NCBI GenBank assembly: GCA_963669155.1
Contig: OZ022576.1
Location: 17,212,035-17,276,034, forward strand
Source: Arbacia lixula
Taxonomy: Eukaryota > Echinodermata > Echinoidea > Arbacioida > Arbaciidae
Direction of reading: 5' to 3'
DNA length: 64,000 bases
The position numbers and the translations under genes were made by a program. Under the pieces are notes generated by a model. It had not been told where the DNA came from. It saw nothing but the letters and a program-made list of their open reading frames with translations, and did not search any database. Position 1 is the stretch's first letter; each line of letters opens with the position of its first letter. Positions 51,104-64,000 of the stretch are shown piece by piece.

Positions 51104-52457
51104 TTAAGTGTCTAACAATCAAGGGATCCTATCAAATAGCATGATTGCAAAGTATAGCGTGTCACTTCATTTCAAAATGGCTTCCGAAATCAATAATCCC
51201 CATCACGTCCGAGAACAAGGATGAACAAGTCAAGGAAAAGGTGCAAAACCTTCTCTGGTTACCTTGGGGATGTAAAGGTCCTGGCAAAAACCCATAATTG
51301 AACGTAAAATGAGTATGAATCGACTCCGACATATAACTATAGTTCAGCTATAGGAGCGTAATTATGATGCCGGATGTGTTACGGGTCATATTACTAGTTA
51401 CCCTCTTAGCCTAATACTGGACAGGGCATTCTTAATTGAATTCTGGCTTGCTTACACTGATTAAGAAAGAAGGATTCATTTCTGAGATGTCATATATTAA
51501 AATAAAACCTCAGACTACTGTCTCTTCTCATGATTCATAGCTCACCCACCTCTTTCGGACAGAAATTTGATTGATTGTTCTTCTCTGATGTCGTGTTCTA
51601 CTTTGGGTGAGGTCTTACCGTTTCAAATCCATTTCTCTCTCTCTCTTTCTACCCCCTTTCAATTTGAAATTCCATGAATAATTAATTTGCATCACACAGG
51701 TTGCTGTCCTGTCTTTATCCCTGAAATATAATCAAAAGGAACTTGCTTGGTTTGACCTCAGGACGGTATTTATGATGAGCTTAACTCTTTGTGTACCACA
51801 TTTGTATTTGTGCACCAATAATACACACCATTTCTCAATAATGATAAGTTCCTGAAATATTTGTTTGTGTGTCTTCAATTCACAATTTGTGGATATTGCA
51901 ACATACATAATTATTACATACAGTGTACTATATATATTTTTTTTTAAGTGCCATTAACATGAGAAAGTTATACCTATTGTGTGCATTCATGATTTGTTGG
52001 ACACGGGTCACTAATTTTTTAAACTTAAAATTATTGAGGTATAAATTTACATTCATATATGTGTTTTGTACATGTTTTACCCATATCCCTGCGTATCTTC
52101 CTTTTAAATTTGTCTATAATTGTATCCATTTGCCTATCTGAGTCTCTATCCACACATCCATCTGCTAATCAATAAATAATTTTTGCTCCGACAGCTTTCA
52201 TGGTAAAATCTCAAATTAGATCAACATATTGCCACTGCTTATTTATTGGTACTTCTAGTGCAGACATTTACAATTACTAATTTGTATTTTTTCTGTGTTT
52301 TTATGAGAGAAAGTAAGAATGAATATTTCATATCTCCCCATTCATCTACCTTGCCATAACTTTAATCTTTTGATCAATTTCTCTACATCCACTGGTTGAT
52401 ATCTTTCTCTATCACTCCGCCCAACAATCCCTGTATCTCTCTATCTGTGCTACGTAC

Positions 52458-52585
52458 CTGTAGCCCGTCGAAAATGAAGAGCAGAAATGAGGTCAGGAAT
52501 GTGATGACCACCACTTTTGACCGATCGTCTTGGAAACATCGATTCTGGTTCTTCCTTGGACTTTCTGATTTGGCGATATCTTGAT
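52458..52585 (-). CDS. MFSD4A: MFSD4A-like transporter, exon with central loop and segment 7
   Basis: Read from 52585 to 52458; acceptor TTTCTTTCCAG, donor GTACGTAG. It completes the aspartate codon begun by the previous exon and ends in phase 0. The first half is hydrophilic (DQDIAKSESPRKNQNRCF, then QDDRSK) and is the end of the long cytoplasmic loop between the two six-helix halves typical of MFS proteins. The second half, VVVITFLTSFLLFIFDGLQ, is membrane segment 7; human MFSD4A has ALVLFMTDGLT here. The loop is shorter than in human MFSD4A. Confidence 0.92.
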
Positions 52586-53639
52586 CTGGAAAGAAAACAG
52601 CTTTAATTAACATACAATCTCTATCATATTTCCAAACTCATATAATGTGATAGTGAAGAGTTTGTATAGTAGAATTGTAGCCTAAAATACATATTTTGAA
52701 CACTTCTTGACCATTCGAGAGTCAATTTTACTTAATTGGGAAATTTAATCAGGCATAATTCCCAAGTTTTATGAATCAATCATACAGAAAGAGGTTGAGA
52801 TGGCTACTGTAAATCATCTCTTATATTGTTAACAATTACCTCATAACAATCTAGGTAGCTCTCCATATGGCATGCACTTATTTTTTCAGGAAGCAATGCA
52901 AAATCTGAGCATATGGGCATATGGGCATAAATATTGATCAACAATTTTCCAATTAAAATGGGTAAAGGTGTTCAAAGCATAGGCCGTATCCCCACCGCCA
53001 TAACCCACATACAAAGGATAATCCATACTCCATGCACCCCACCCCACCCCAGGGGATAAGATGGGGAGAGACTTATTGTAAGCATGGAACGTGTGTGCGA
53101 CGCAATTCTACTGAGGCGCTTTGACTTTGCATGCGAGATGTAATCACACTGGTTGGTTGTTTCCTCCATGGCTGTAGGCTGGCAGACTGCAAGACATGAG
53201 CTAGCATAAGAGTGCACCCTCAGTGGGATCATGTCATTCTTCTTCCTACCCTGAACCTTCTTTTCCTCTCACTATCTCTCTTTCTCTCTCGATTCTTGCC
53301 ATTGCTGTTTACCTTTGCCCTTTACCTTTTCTCTCATCCCACTCCTGTGTTACTTTTTCTTTTGCTCTTATACCTTTGCTCTTTCCTCTAGAATTCTTCT
53401 CCAGTTCTCTCTCTTTCACTTTTACCTCTTCTTCCTTTCACATTTCCTTCCTCCCCCATGTCTCTCTACACTCCCCCACCCTTATCTCTCTATTAATCTA
53501 TATATATTTGTATATATGTATGTACCAATGAAGACATTTGTTTATCTCTCAATATATCTATCAACCTATTGACATATCTGTATTAACCTATGAGCATACA
53601 GCTAGTGAAAATATAATGTACACTATCTAGAGTAGATAT

Positions 53640-53802
53640 TGATGCATAGCGAATACCCCTCCCTTTATCTTGCTCCCTTTCCCTTCTCTCCCCCTCCCCT
53701 CCTCCTCCCCTATCTTCAACCCCACACCCCCTCCCCCTCCCCCTCCCCTTGCCTCTCCCTCACTCCCTCCTTCCCTCCCCCCCCCTCTCCCCCCCCCCCC
53801 CC

Positions 53803-53843
<41 letters not shown>

Positions 53844-53852
53844 TCTCTCTCT
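53640..53852. repeat. Pyrimidine tract with (TC)n and C-runs
   Basis: CCCCTCCCC-type units followed by C-runs and a (TC)n end (53808-53852). Confidence 0.92.
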
Positions 53853-55357
53853 CAGTACATATACATGTATCTTTATATTTCTAGCTATTGCTATACATAT
53901 TCATTTCATTAATCACATATCTGCACATACCCCTTATCAATAGCTATATAAAGTTGATTGATATACGGTTAAATAGATACCAGTACTATATGCTAAACAT
54001 ACAAGAATTATAATGGAAACATCAACCTACATACTTCTCTTTGTCTAGAACTATGTTTAATTTCAGCATTGTTTTTCTAAATTATTTTCCATCACTGAGG
54101 CAGTCATTATGAACACTCCTATATTCTCTCCCTCCTCCTCCTCCTCCTCCCTCTCTCCCTTCATCTCATTCTACCTCACTACTTCTCTCCCTATGTCTCC
54201 AACATAAACCGTGCCATCTCATCAAATTAATATATTCACATCCCACAAGGCCACAACAGAGCAGGCAACACTCATCAAAACTACTTGCATTTTCAGGTTT
54301 TCACTTAGCTAACAAGTGACAAATCTATCCGTCAACTTCAGCATAATCTTGCATGAAAAACCACAAGTTTCATCCCTCGCCTGCTGCGGCCGCCGAGAGA
54401 AAATCGGATTTAACCCCCCACTGGCTTTCAGAGGCAGAGCCTGTCAAGGGTAACCACATCTTGCAATCATCTATTCAGACTCGCCATGGAAATGTGGCTA
54501 GAGAGACAAAATGGCATGCTGTGAAAAGCAATGACCGAAAAGATAAATAAGTGTTGCAAATTTTCATTCCGCCAGTGACATTTTGAAACACTTGTGGGAC
54601 TTAATGAAATTTTTCTCTCCTATAAAGATACTTGCAATGTTTTTACATGAATCACTCTCCTTGAATTTTTTATCATAGATTTTTTTTGTACAAACAGAGT
54701 GCTCTGAAAGTGGGCATATAGCTCTATTTGCAAAAAATTGTATTATGTACCTGTATGTTTAAATTGCTTCTCAAAATATTCATACTGTAGATTTGATTGT
54801 TTGATTATTAACCAAAAATCAAGCTCAAATTACCACATGAAAGCCTAAGGCAAGTTGTGATATCAAAACATTACTGCAAGTTCTTTTCTGCTTCAGCTTC
54901 TTAACATTTTAACTGGTTATCCTTTCTGTTAGCAGCTCAGTACTGTTTTCTACTTTTGAATTTCAGATTCAACCTTCCAAATTGATATTTTTCTAAGAAA
55001 ACATTTGATTAAATATCACACTTTCAAATTCATGCTTTTGAAATGTAATTGCTGTGAAACATAAAGTGCATATCATCAGAAGTGTTTTGTTGGACAAAAA
55101 TCTTAGGTTTTATATATGTTGCATTATAAAGAAAACACTGCAGTAGAATGCAACAATGCACCTAGTGTAGAGTTATACTCTTGCATACATCCCACTCTGG
55201 TATGTCATGTCGTTTAGTGGAAAAAGCTACTTTGCTTCAATCATTATTCATCAAGGTCAATGATTTGTTTGTAATCATGGTGGCTATTTCCCTAAATCTG
55301 CCAGTACACCATGCAGGGGCCATGAACAGTTCAAGCTTATGGAGATCCGTACTCATA

Positions 55358-56355
55358 TGAAGCAGAGAAGGGGGGGGGGGTAATGTATAAATGGAGAGGA
55401 ACAGGGAGGAGGAAAGATGGAGTAGGGAGTGAGAAGGAGGAGAAATAGATAGAGGGAGAGAAAGGGGGAAAGGTAAAAGGAGGTAGATAAAAAAAAAGAG
55501 ATATGTAGAAGTACGGAGATAGAGGAAGTGGAAAATAAGTAAAGGCAGAAGAGAAGGAGGTAGGGAGAAAGAGAGATTGTGTGAGAAAATAAGAGGAAGG
55601 GATTATTAGGGAGAGCAAGGGAGGGGTAGAGAAAAGTGGAGATAGGTGGGAGGAGACAGAAGGGGGGGTAAAACAGATGGGGGAAGATAGGAGGGGGAGG
55701 GATAGAGAGAAGAAGGGTAAATAGAGAGTGGGGGAGAAATAGGAGAAAGGAAGAGGAGAGTAGAGAAAATAGGAGAGATGTAGAAGTAGAGAGAGGAAGA
55801 GTGGTAAAAAATAAGGCAAGGGGAAAGGGAGATGGTGGTGGTAGGCCAGGAAGACCTCTAAATGGGGTGGATGGGATGGTGTGAGAAGAGATAGAAGTAC
55901 AGATAAAGACAGGGATAAAGAAGGCAAATACAAGTGGGTGGAATCAAAGGGTAAGGGAAGGCGGAACCAGGAGATCAAAAAGTTGAAAGAGAGTGTGTGG
56001 TAAAGGGGTGTACCAGCTGTAAAGGCAGGTGAAGAGGGGTAATAAATGGGAGGAAGGGGGAAAGAATGGAAAGATGTGGGAAGGGGAGGGGGTGAGGGAA
56101 GATAGAGAGCTGTAATGAGACAGGACATGAGAAGGGGAGAAAGTGGAAAGTAGTGGAAAGAGAGAACAGACAAGGAACAGGGCTGGAGATAAAAGGGGTC
56201 GAAATGGGAATTGGGGTCATTGAGATGTTGGAAATACGGTTAAGAAGTGCCATATAGGATAGGAAATTGGGGTATGGGAGAAGGAGTGAGGCAATGGAAG
56301 GAAATGAGATGGAGAGAAAGGTGAAAGGAGATGGGAGAAGAGGAAACCAGAAAAA
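55358..56355. repeat. ~1-kb polypurine tract
   Basis: Almost 1 kb of G+A-dominated sequence on the plus strand, with no simple period, broken only by isolated pyrimidines. The long minus-strand open frame across it (about 278 codons, S/P/L/F-rich) is a composition artefact. Confidence 0.9.
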
Positions 56356-56368
56356 AATCAGTGCTTTG

Positions 56369-56615
56369 CCATCTGGTCTACTCCTATTTGGTCTAAGTCC
56401 CATTTGGTCTAAGTCCCATTTTGTCCACAAACACAAGCTGATATGTATGGGTTAGGATTAAGGTAAGGGGTCTAAATGACGGTTAATGATTGGGGTTTTG
56501 GTATCCACAAGAGCTTTTATTATGTTTACCCAGTATTTTAGTCTGAACGTTTTTTTTTTCAAGGGATTCTTTGAAGATGACATGGTGAGTAGACCAGCTG
56601 GGAGTAGACCAAATG
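56369..56615. mobile_element. Element with inverted AGACCAAAT termini
   Basis: The left end (56369-56425) has tandem ATTTGGTCTAAGTCCC units. The right end (56585-56615) has GAGTAGACCAGCTGGGAG then TAGACCAAATG, the inverted counterpart. The middle includes GGGTTAGGATTAAGG. The array in the 13222-13624 intron appears to be an expanded right half of the same family. Confidence 0.6.
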
Positions 56616-58791
56616 TTTATCAATCAGAAAATAAAAGGGTAGAGTGGAGATAAATGAAAGAAGAATAGCTCACAAGTAGATTGAGGGGAAGTACCGAATG
56701 GGAAATGGAAGAAGAAGGGAGAGAGTAAACTATGAGATAAATAGGAGGTAGGATGAAAGAAAGATGGAAGGCAAGGGGGGTGGCAGTTACTCTACAAACT
56801 GCTCAAAGATCAAGTACCACTTCTAAATAAACTTATGTTAAAATAAATGTCTTGGCTTACACTCCAAAACCCGATGTACGTCGCTGTGCCTGAATAGGCA
56901 TCAATTGAGTGGATATCTCCGTCCTTAAACCAGTGTCTTTTGGGGCTGAGTGATGATAGCATCAAGCAGAGTACACAGCTCAAAACGGGCGCCGCGACAC
57001 TTGAGGGACAGCTAAAAAAAAAAGATCTGAAAACACTCCCGTGCCCTGCGCATGGAGCTTCCTGCTTTCATGTCCTCCATTACTGGCGGATTTCTGCTCA
57101 CCAAGCACCCGTAATTTGATTTAGCCCGGTAGATTGATAGGTAGGTAGGTAGGGGGACATGATGGTATCACCGCCCACGATAATGTCACTCGGACCATAT
57201 TAATTTCGCAATCCGGTGTGCAAGTGAGTGTGAGCTCCCTCCATTGAGAAATACATTCTAAACGCATCAATGAAGCAAAGGGTTTGGCTGCCAGCGTATT
57301 ATCTATATATATGTTAATGAACATTCCCCAAGCACTGTGGTCTGCTTCATGAGGAAGGCTTCCATTCATGTTTGAAAGACAGACGAGTTGCCAATTAAGG
57401 CTATGGATTTGATTTGTTGCATTATTAATATCTGTATCCATCCATCTCTATCTTAGTGGGTTGTCAAATAAAAGCATTTGGATATCAATCACAAACATGT
57501 AATTTTGTTCCTACTTGTTGAATTGTGAATTACCACTATTTCATGTTTCCCCCCTCACTCTGAGTACTACAACAACCGCTATCATGGTTATTGTTCCTAT
57601 CATCACAATAACTTTTATCACTTTCACTAATTCAATGACCGCATCATTATCATCCATGTTAATATCATTTCTACTACACTTTTCTATCATTGTAAAACTA
57701 CAACTTCTATTTCTGATATTCCCTTCAACTACTATATGAATGCTGCGATCCTACCATTTCAGATTCTGCTTTTACATGCTGTTACATTATAAAATGTTCT
57801 TATCACCAGTGAAACACACACTTCCTTGGCACTATATCGGTTACTCTGGCAATATTCATTATGATCTCTGCCTTCATATCCCATGGGATAGCCATGACAC
57901 ACTGCACTGGACACTGCATCCCTTTCTTAGGAAGCTTTTTTCAGCTCTAGTTACTTGAGTGACAAATCTGGATTTTGAGGTTCTGGCACCGATATTAAAT
58001 GACCCAGGCTGTGTCATGCGGGCATCATCCTACACCCCACAGACAACTCAAAGTGATCTGATGCACAGTAATACTCCCCAAAAAGTGAAAAGGAATCTCA
58101 AATTGCTACTCAGATCCAAATGATTCCTATGCTATAAGTAGAATCATGAGGATCTTGCAGAAACCGACTTAATGAAGGAAACATCCTTTCATATAAAAAA
58201 TGTCTCCAACAAATGTTTGATAAGTTCATCCTGGCTAGAGGGCTGTATATATATCTCAATGTGGCATATGGTAATCTAAGGTTAGTTCAGGTTCGTTCAA
58301 TCAGAGTTGTTGATTGCAAAGTTTGCATTGCTGGTGCCTTCCATATCACATATTTTACTTGATGTATAGAAAAAAAAGAGCAGCTGTGATTAAAAACAGC
58401 CTTGACAAAAAATTGAGTCTTCCTTCCTTTGACTTATTAATATTCATATTTTTCATATGGGACATATCCGTGATGTTTTTATAATTTAGGTGATCATAAA
58501 AAGCATAAATTGGAAGTTTGTTGAACCTATTCTGATAAATTTTATTTTGCGTGATATGATGGAAATCATATATAATGATGATCAGTACCTCTGGGTCACA
58601 TTTGTGCAATATGTATGATAGCCAATCATTTTTTCCAACTCTTCAGGAATGAATGACTTTGAAGGGGGAATGATATGTGTTTTTTGTGTGTGTTTCTTTG
58701 GGGGCATAACTGTGCAACCTTCCCCTTCACCTTCCCAATTTATTTGAGCCATTGAAAAAATTCACTTACAAACAAGATAAACTAAAGCCCC

Positions 58792-59014
58792 CTCCCCTCT
58801 CTCTGTCTCTGTCTCTCTCTGTCTCTTTGTCTCTCTCTCTCTGTCTCTCTCTGTCTCTGTATATATATCTTTCTTTTTCTTTCTCTCACTCTCTTTCTCA
58901 CTCTTTCTCTTTGTCTCTCTGTCTGTCTCTCTCTGTCTTCTCTCTCTCTCTCTTTCTCTCTCTCACTCTTTCTCTCTCTCCTTATACCTTACATCATCAT
59001 CATCATCATCATCA
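58792..59014. repeat. TCTCTG/TC tract followed by (CAT)n
   Basis: About 190 bp of TCTCTGTCTC variants, then seven CAT triplets (58994-59014). Confidence 0.95.
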
Positions 59015-59207
59015 TGGTCAACCACGGTCGAAAACATTGTTGGCAATGGTCCTCCACAGATCCCTTACAATACCTTTCAATGGCATGCCATCATAACACA
59101 ACTACAAAGTTCCATATTCTTCAATTTAAATTCCACTATGCATTGACGATATCGACGACTTCCAAAACATAATGAACCCCAATAAACATGCATGGGTACC
59201 AACTAAC

Positions 59208-59325
59208 CTGCATCAAGGTCCACGTAGCTGAAGCGGTCTAGAACGGTCATTGTCTGTTGACCTTGAGGGACCTGGCAGCAGTACCGGCGGATGTTGAGAA
59301 TGAAGAGCAGGCACACAATAGGAAT
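59208..59325 (-). CDS. MFSD4A: MFSD4A-like transporter, first visible exon (segment 6 end)
   Basis: Read from 59325 to 59208; acceptor TTTTCTCCTAG, donor GTTAGTTG. It begins in phase 0 and ends one base into a codon. IPIVCLLFILNI is the second half of membrane segment 6, followed by the cytoplasmic RRYCCQVPQGQQTMTVLDRF and SYVDLDA. Human MFSD4A has LPVPMAVLMLLSKERLLTCCPQ at this point, so the CCQ after basic residues is kept. The exon clearly needs upstream partners for segments 1-6 (about 240 residues in human); none was found between 59326 and 64000. Confidence 0.88.
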
Positions 59326-59609
59326 CTAGGAGAAAACAAAAGACACAAGAGAGACGCATTTAACCCTTTGAGTGTCAGACAAACCTATTCTCTATGGGAT
59401 TTGTGTACATAAATGGGGGGGAAAATACACATTAAGTCTTAATCAGTAAGTATACGGTAAAAAAAATATGTTTTCTTAGTTTTATTTTAAAAACAATAAT
59501 ACTAATGTCTGTACAGATAATATAATGCAACGAATTCTAGGGAGGGGGATAAAACCACATCATTGTCATCACAGGAAGGTTCAGCTTCTTGTTGAAAGTT
59601 ACATTTTAA

Positions 59610-59692
59610 CCCTCTGTGTACCAGACAAACGCTTGCTCTATTGAAATTGTGTGTATTACTAGTACCAAACTGAGACTGCGGCACATAAAGGG
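59610..59692. mobile_element. 83-bp micro-MITE (family A)
   Basis: Flanked by TTAA (59606-59609) and TTGA (59693-59696). The ends are CCCTCTGTGTACCAG and, on the other strand, CCCTTTATGTGCCGC. The interior has the family's TTGTGTGTATTACT. Confidence 0.6.
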
Positions 59693-59755
59693 TTGATGGA
59701 TATTTCATTAATTTTTCTATTCTATTGTATACAGAGTGGGTTTGTCTTTCATTTG

Positions 59756-60010
59756 AGATAGACAGACAGATGAAAAGAAGGGGAGATAGAGAAGGGCAAA
59801 GGGAAGAAAGAGAGGGAGAAAGTGAGAGAGAGAGAGAGAGAGAGAGAGGGATGGAGAAAGATGGAGAGAGAGGGGGGGATAAAGACAGAAAGAGACAGAA
59901 AGAAACAGAGGGGGGAACTGAGGAGAGACAGAACGAAGGAGAAGGAAAGAGTTTGACATGAGGAGCAATTAGAGAGTGAGAAAGAGAGTGAGAGGAAGAG
60001 AAAGCAGGGA
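59756..60010. repeat. Polypurine tract with (GA)n
   Basis: About 255 bp of purine-rich sequence with a (GA)n core at about 59823-59848. Confidence 0.93.
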
Positions 60011-63000
60011 GGCATAATCACCAATTTCATTTTCAATTGTGCACTCTGCCCACATGCTAAGAAGTTTAATTATATCCATGGGCATACCACCCACTTTCCT
60101 TCTATCATTAACAATCCAATCCAAATTTCTCCAATTATGCTTTTCCTCTAAAAAAAAATCATATCCATCATGTACAATCATCCCCAAGATACTCTGTGAC
60201 TACAACACACATATGTTCCACCATACACATACAGCCTACATACTTTCACCCCAACAAAAATACCTATTCTCATCAAAATCATAGTAATAGCTCCTGGAGA
60301 GACAGACTGAGATATTGCTGGGAGCCAAGCAGTGATTTGTGTAATTTATTTTTTTGCGAAACGCGGGGGAAGACAATTACGCGATTGTCATTTCTTTCTA
60401 GCCTCGTCAATTGTGCCTAAGGGCAATACATATGGACGGGACTGAGATAAAACCTGGAATGATAACGGCCATTTCTACATTTCTTCTGTAATGACGAGCC
60501 TTACAGGTCAGGTGGGCTTTGTGAGCAATAATCCACTTCCTCCAACACTACACGGAAAAAGGCTCAAATATGTCTTTTTCACCAATGCACTAATCAGTGA
60601 ATGATGGGATTGAGGTGTTACTGATACTACAGGGATATCTATCAGGAAGATTCATACAAAATAACAATAAAACATAACATTTTGTTTATACATTGTTTCT
60701 AAGTGCACTTAAGAAATAAGAGAGCAATAAATGGCAGGGTACACAAATTCATGTACAGTGATTGCCTAAAGATATGAGTCTTGAGAGATGGGTCTTCATT
60801 TTCTTCAATAGCAAGACTGTAAAAGTAGTTCACAACATAAATGCATTAAAAAAAAGGAACAATTCCTGAGTTTGCCTGTACATTGTTATTACATTATTTA
60901 TCTTGGACTTTGTCTAGTATCAGGGTCTTGTATCAGAAGCAGGTTAATATATATATATGTATATATACAATTACAGACATGACACATATAATGAAACTGT
61001 GATAGCTCTGACTACTCAAAGGGCCCATTGTCCAAGCAGGTACGATAGCGTGATCCATTGTCATTTTATTTGCTCCGTTTTTGTGGAAACACTTGCATTT
61101 TTACAGACACATCCTCCGCTGTTGCTTCAAGGTATTTGTATAAATACATACAAATGGCGGATATTGCAATATCCTGACGAGATGGTCCTTTTGATAAACG
61201 TCTCAAGTACGACTTTATAACAAAATGCATTTTGGAATTGTTGTTTTTGTTTGCATAACATCTTGCTGGCTATTCCTTTACACTCCTTTAATTTTGTTGT
61301 TTGTGCCAGGTAAAATATTACAGTTGGTCTGTCATGGAGCTGCTGATGTATGTTAAGCAATGATGATTTTTAACATCTATAGGCATTGAGTAAAATGATC
61401 TTGAATAGTATTTATGCTTTGAATTAGTTGGTTGATAGAAATGTTAGATAGGTCTGGAATAGTCACAAGGAGTGGATCATCACAGACAAACTATCAGTTT
61501 TAAAATATGAAGCCAAGGGTAAAGTCATAAGATATACATTTGTGTACAATATATCCCCTGCTAGCCAAATGAGAAGGTTAGATTTTGAACACGCAATGGA
61601 CTCCTTAGACATATTTTGAATCTAAATTACAAAATTTCACCCGACATTTCAGAAATTCACACACAAAAAGTTATGGTGTTTTTTCTCATGGTATGCACTG
61701 TTGCTCCATGTTTCTTTAATGCTTTTTAAGTAGGTATCACCCATCAACTCTGGATGTACATTGTGGGATATTAAATAAAGACATTCATATAATGGGAAAT
61801 CGTTCATTGTAATCAAATTGTGATACCAGCAGATTTTGGGTAAGTTTCACATTACTAAGCTATTCCAGTAAATTTCCATTGTTCTTACAAGGTAGACTTT
61901 GCAATAACAATTATTATGATATTTTAATGGCACTGTAAATTTTCCCATCAAATCCAATGGTACATGTAGATGGCTAAAATCTGCAAATTTTACTGATATA
62001 TTTCCCCACTCTGAAAAGGTATCTGCCAGTCTTTCTTACTCATCACTTGCTTGGTTATCAAATGCTTCTTACTTCTCAAAAGTAAATTCCTACTAAGTTT
62101 CAGCTTCCCATTTTATTGTCAAGATCAATGCTCAGATTTGTCAAAGGCAAACACTCCTTTTCAATGTATAGGCCTATTAATGCATGCAATTGTATTCTCA
62201 GTGAGAGTGCTTAAATTTGTGAACTTCAACGTCTCATACATGTACGCATTGCTTTCACAAAGGTGTCCATATAGCCCCAAAGAACATGATGTGTATGAAT
62301 ATTATCCTCAAAGCTTCAAAAATGATTTGTCTATGAAGCTGGAAGCACCCACTGTACGAACCATAAGTCGAACATAAAAAACAAATCATTAATCTAGCTC
62401 CACATCATGCATGATGCACGGGACGAAGAAACAAAGAAGGTACAAAGTTTCCACTTCATGCGATGAATTCAACACAAAAAGCTCTCAAAGGGGCAAGACT
62501 ATCAATGCAAACGCAAGACCTTCAAATTGTGATACTCCAGTGCCACTCAAAATGCTTCTACTTATAAGGAAAAGGGTCCCAATGAGTACTGCGGTAATAC
62601 CTCTTTGTATGCACATAAGACCCATGAAGGCCATTCCATCTGACACACAAAAGGTTAAATGAATAATGCTCCAAATTTTCAGAGGTGACGATTTATTGTT
62701 CTTGAAAGGATCAATGTAGGAATATCTGGAATCTTTTGGCTTTCCACACTTTTTTATTTGTAATCTCTGCTCTGTGGGACTACTGTTAAAAATTACTTTC
62801 CGGGTCAGAAGTATGTTGTACGGTGTAGTGATTCAATTGAGCCACAGATTTTCAATCAAAGGTGTAGATGTTATTGTTCTTGAATGAATGAATATCTAAA
62901 ATCTTTCGGTTTTCCATGATTTTTCAATATAATCTCTACTCTTGTGGGACAACTATTAGAGCTTACTTTCTGGCTCAGAAGTTGGTGCTATGGTATAGCG

Positions 63001-63198
63001 GCTCAATTGAGCACAAAGATTTAGGTGCACCTGGTTATTTTTCTCCCAAGTTAAAAGTTAAAGAGTTAGGAAGAAATTTGGGAATACCATCCATAGTGTG
63101 TATGTCTGACTATTTCTGTAATATCTCCTAAAGTCTATGGGAGAACCATCTCCTAATGCAGTCTGTGGACATGTGGGACACGCCCCTTTTCCTGGTAA

Positions 63199-63280
63199 CT
63201 CTTGATCTGCCATGTGTGCTTTATGTCCCCCAATAACGCACACATATCGCATAGCGCAGTTTCTCTGGCAAAGAATCGGG
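63199..63280. mobile_element. 82-bp micro-MITE (family A)
   Basis: Flanks are GTAA (left) and TTAA (right, 63281-63284). The ends are CTCTTGATCTGCCA and, on the other strand, CCCGATTCTTTGCCA. Interior ATAGCGCAG is shared with the 22089 copy. Confidence 0.55.
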
Positions 63281-64000
63281 TTAACAACCAAAACAACATT
63301 GGTTAGGTTTCATGATGAAACATTATGTGTGCACAGGTCATGGCTTTGGCAGCACATATTTTCTTTCATACTTTTATGGATTGAAGGATGTTTTATCAAT
63401 CAAAATAAGTTTATGCCAATGGATGGTAATGTTCATTTCGCACGAGAATGTGGCCCTATAAAGCGGTACCTGAAGCTTCAATGATGTCTGTCATACTTGT
63501 GAATTATGGCGGTATTCTCGAATTTGGCTCATAAAGCATCTTGAGGCATTCAAGGGCAGGTTTCTTATTAAGTGTAAGTGTACAAGGCCTAATATGTTCA
63601 CACCTGAGAAAAGGTAGCACTGTGGTGGCAATGTGGTGGCATACTGATCTCGCAAATATGATGCAACTTTAAAGGATGTTAATCTATGAAAACATTTTTG
63701 CACATATATGGTAATGATGTTGCTTAGTAAAAAGTTTGCCATGAGAAATAGGGCGGTATCTTGACCTATATTGAGCACATAAAATGCAGCTTGAAACAGT
63801 GAAGGATACACTTTATTTTTAAAGGAGATAGAGTGGTCATGCTCAAGAAATGGGGTTATATTTTCACACATTTCTGGCACGTACAACATATCTTGTAGCT
63901 TTCATCTTTACAAGGACATCTTTGCAAGTGAGCAGTAATGTTCAGAATTGCAAAACAAATGAATCCATACCAGAAAACAATCCTTGAATATTTAAAGGAA

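Larger units (their letters stand above)
50108..52457. other. Intron of MFSD4A-like gene
   Basis: A 2.35-kb intron. It has a 14-base G-run (50228-50241), a decayed duplicate of the exon edge (50273-50353), GGTGGT/GGTCTT-type repeat motifs, and a 72-bp micro-MITE (51032-51103). A left-end micro-MITE fragment lies near 51783. Confidence 0.6.
52586..59207. other. Intron of MFSD4A-like gene
   Basis: A 6.6-kb intron. It holds C/T-rich DNA (53640-53852), a ~1-kb purine tract (55358-56355), an inverted AGACCAAAT element (56369-56615), a less AT-rich block near 56960-57200 and a TCTCTG-type tract followed by (CAT)n (58792-59014). No extra exon recognised. Confidence 0.6.
59326..64000. other. Upstream intron, no exon recognised
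   Basis: Presumably intron of the same gene. It contains two family A micro-MITEs (59610-59692, 63199-63280), a purine tract (59756-60010) and a short GC-richer patch at 60340-60430. The open frame at 63491-63889 (132 codons, minus) shows no MFS or other family signature. A short missed exon cannot be excluded. Confidence 0.5.

Noticed and set aside
55337-56173. 278-codon minus-strand open frame rich in S, P, L and F
   Set aside because: Composition effect of the polypurine tract; no recognisable domain.
63491-63889. 132-codon minus-strand frame as the missing upstream MFSD4A exon
   Set aside because: Does not show the MFS segment 1-6 motifs and is not joined by matching splice sites in the needed phase.

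Overview
This is animal genomic DNA: AT-rich, intron-rich, and full of simple repeats and small non-autonomous transposons. The organism is not certain. An invertebrate deuterostome, most likely an echinoderm, fits best, because two repeats have the build of the 'pearl'/Tsp-type (Helentron-like) elements described from bivalves and a sea urchin. That placement is inference.

One host gene is recognisable. It lies on the minus strand and spans nearly the whole window. Seven exons with canonical GT/AG junctions and consistent phases (59325-59208, 52585-52458, 50107-49931, 17589-17442, 13695-13625, 13221-13107, 7369-7092) encode the last 344 residues of a major facilitator superfamily protein. 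It resembles MFSD4A (SLC60A1), an orphan relative of the sodium-glucose transporter NaGLT1/MFSD4B. The visible part runs from the end of membrane segment 6 through segment 12 and a 91-residue C-terminal tail. The N-terminal half was not found and should lie beyond 64000. One intron is about 32 kb.

Layout: 1-7091 is the 3' flank and probable 3' UTR, with a 770-bp piggyBac-like MITE (1069-1838) and another MITE (3372-3674). The intron at 7370-13106 opens with a 575-bp trinucleotide tract abutting the last acceptor, then holds the first Helentron-like element (8258-9831). The 17590-49930 intron holds the second such element (18608-20080), LINE remnants (27240-27425 and 46037-47077), foldback MITEs (20732, 31448, 48472, 49000), a diverged ~165-bp tandem array (33030-33715), many (GA)n/(TC)n tracts and several GC-rich blocks that look like conserved non-coding DNA. 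The 50.1-64 kb part has a decayed duplicate of an exon edge, a 1-kb purine tract and more small MITEs.

No second protein-coding host gene, CRISPR array, operon or prokaryotic feature was found. The most unusual signals are the 157-bp arrays carrying perfect DR1 nuclear-receptor motifs, a set of tiny TTAA-flanked palindromic elements with fixed lengths (82-85 bp and 72 bp), paired G-run/C-run hairpins at the ends of one MITE, and the repeat tract built into a splice acceptor region.
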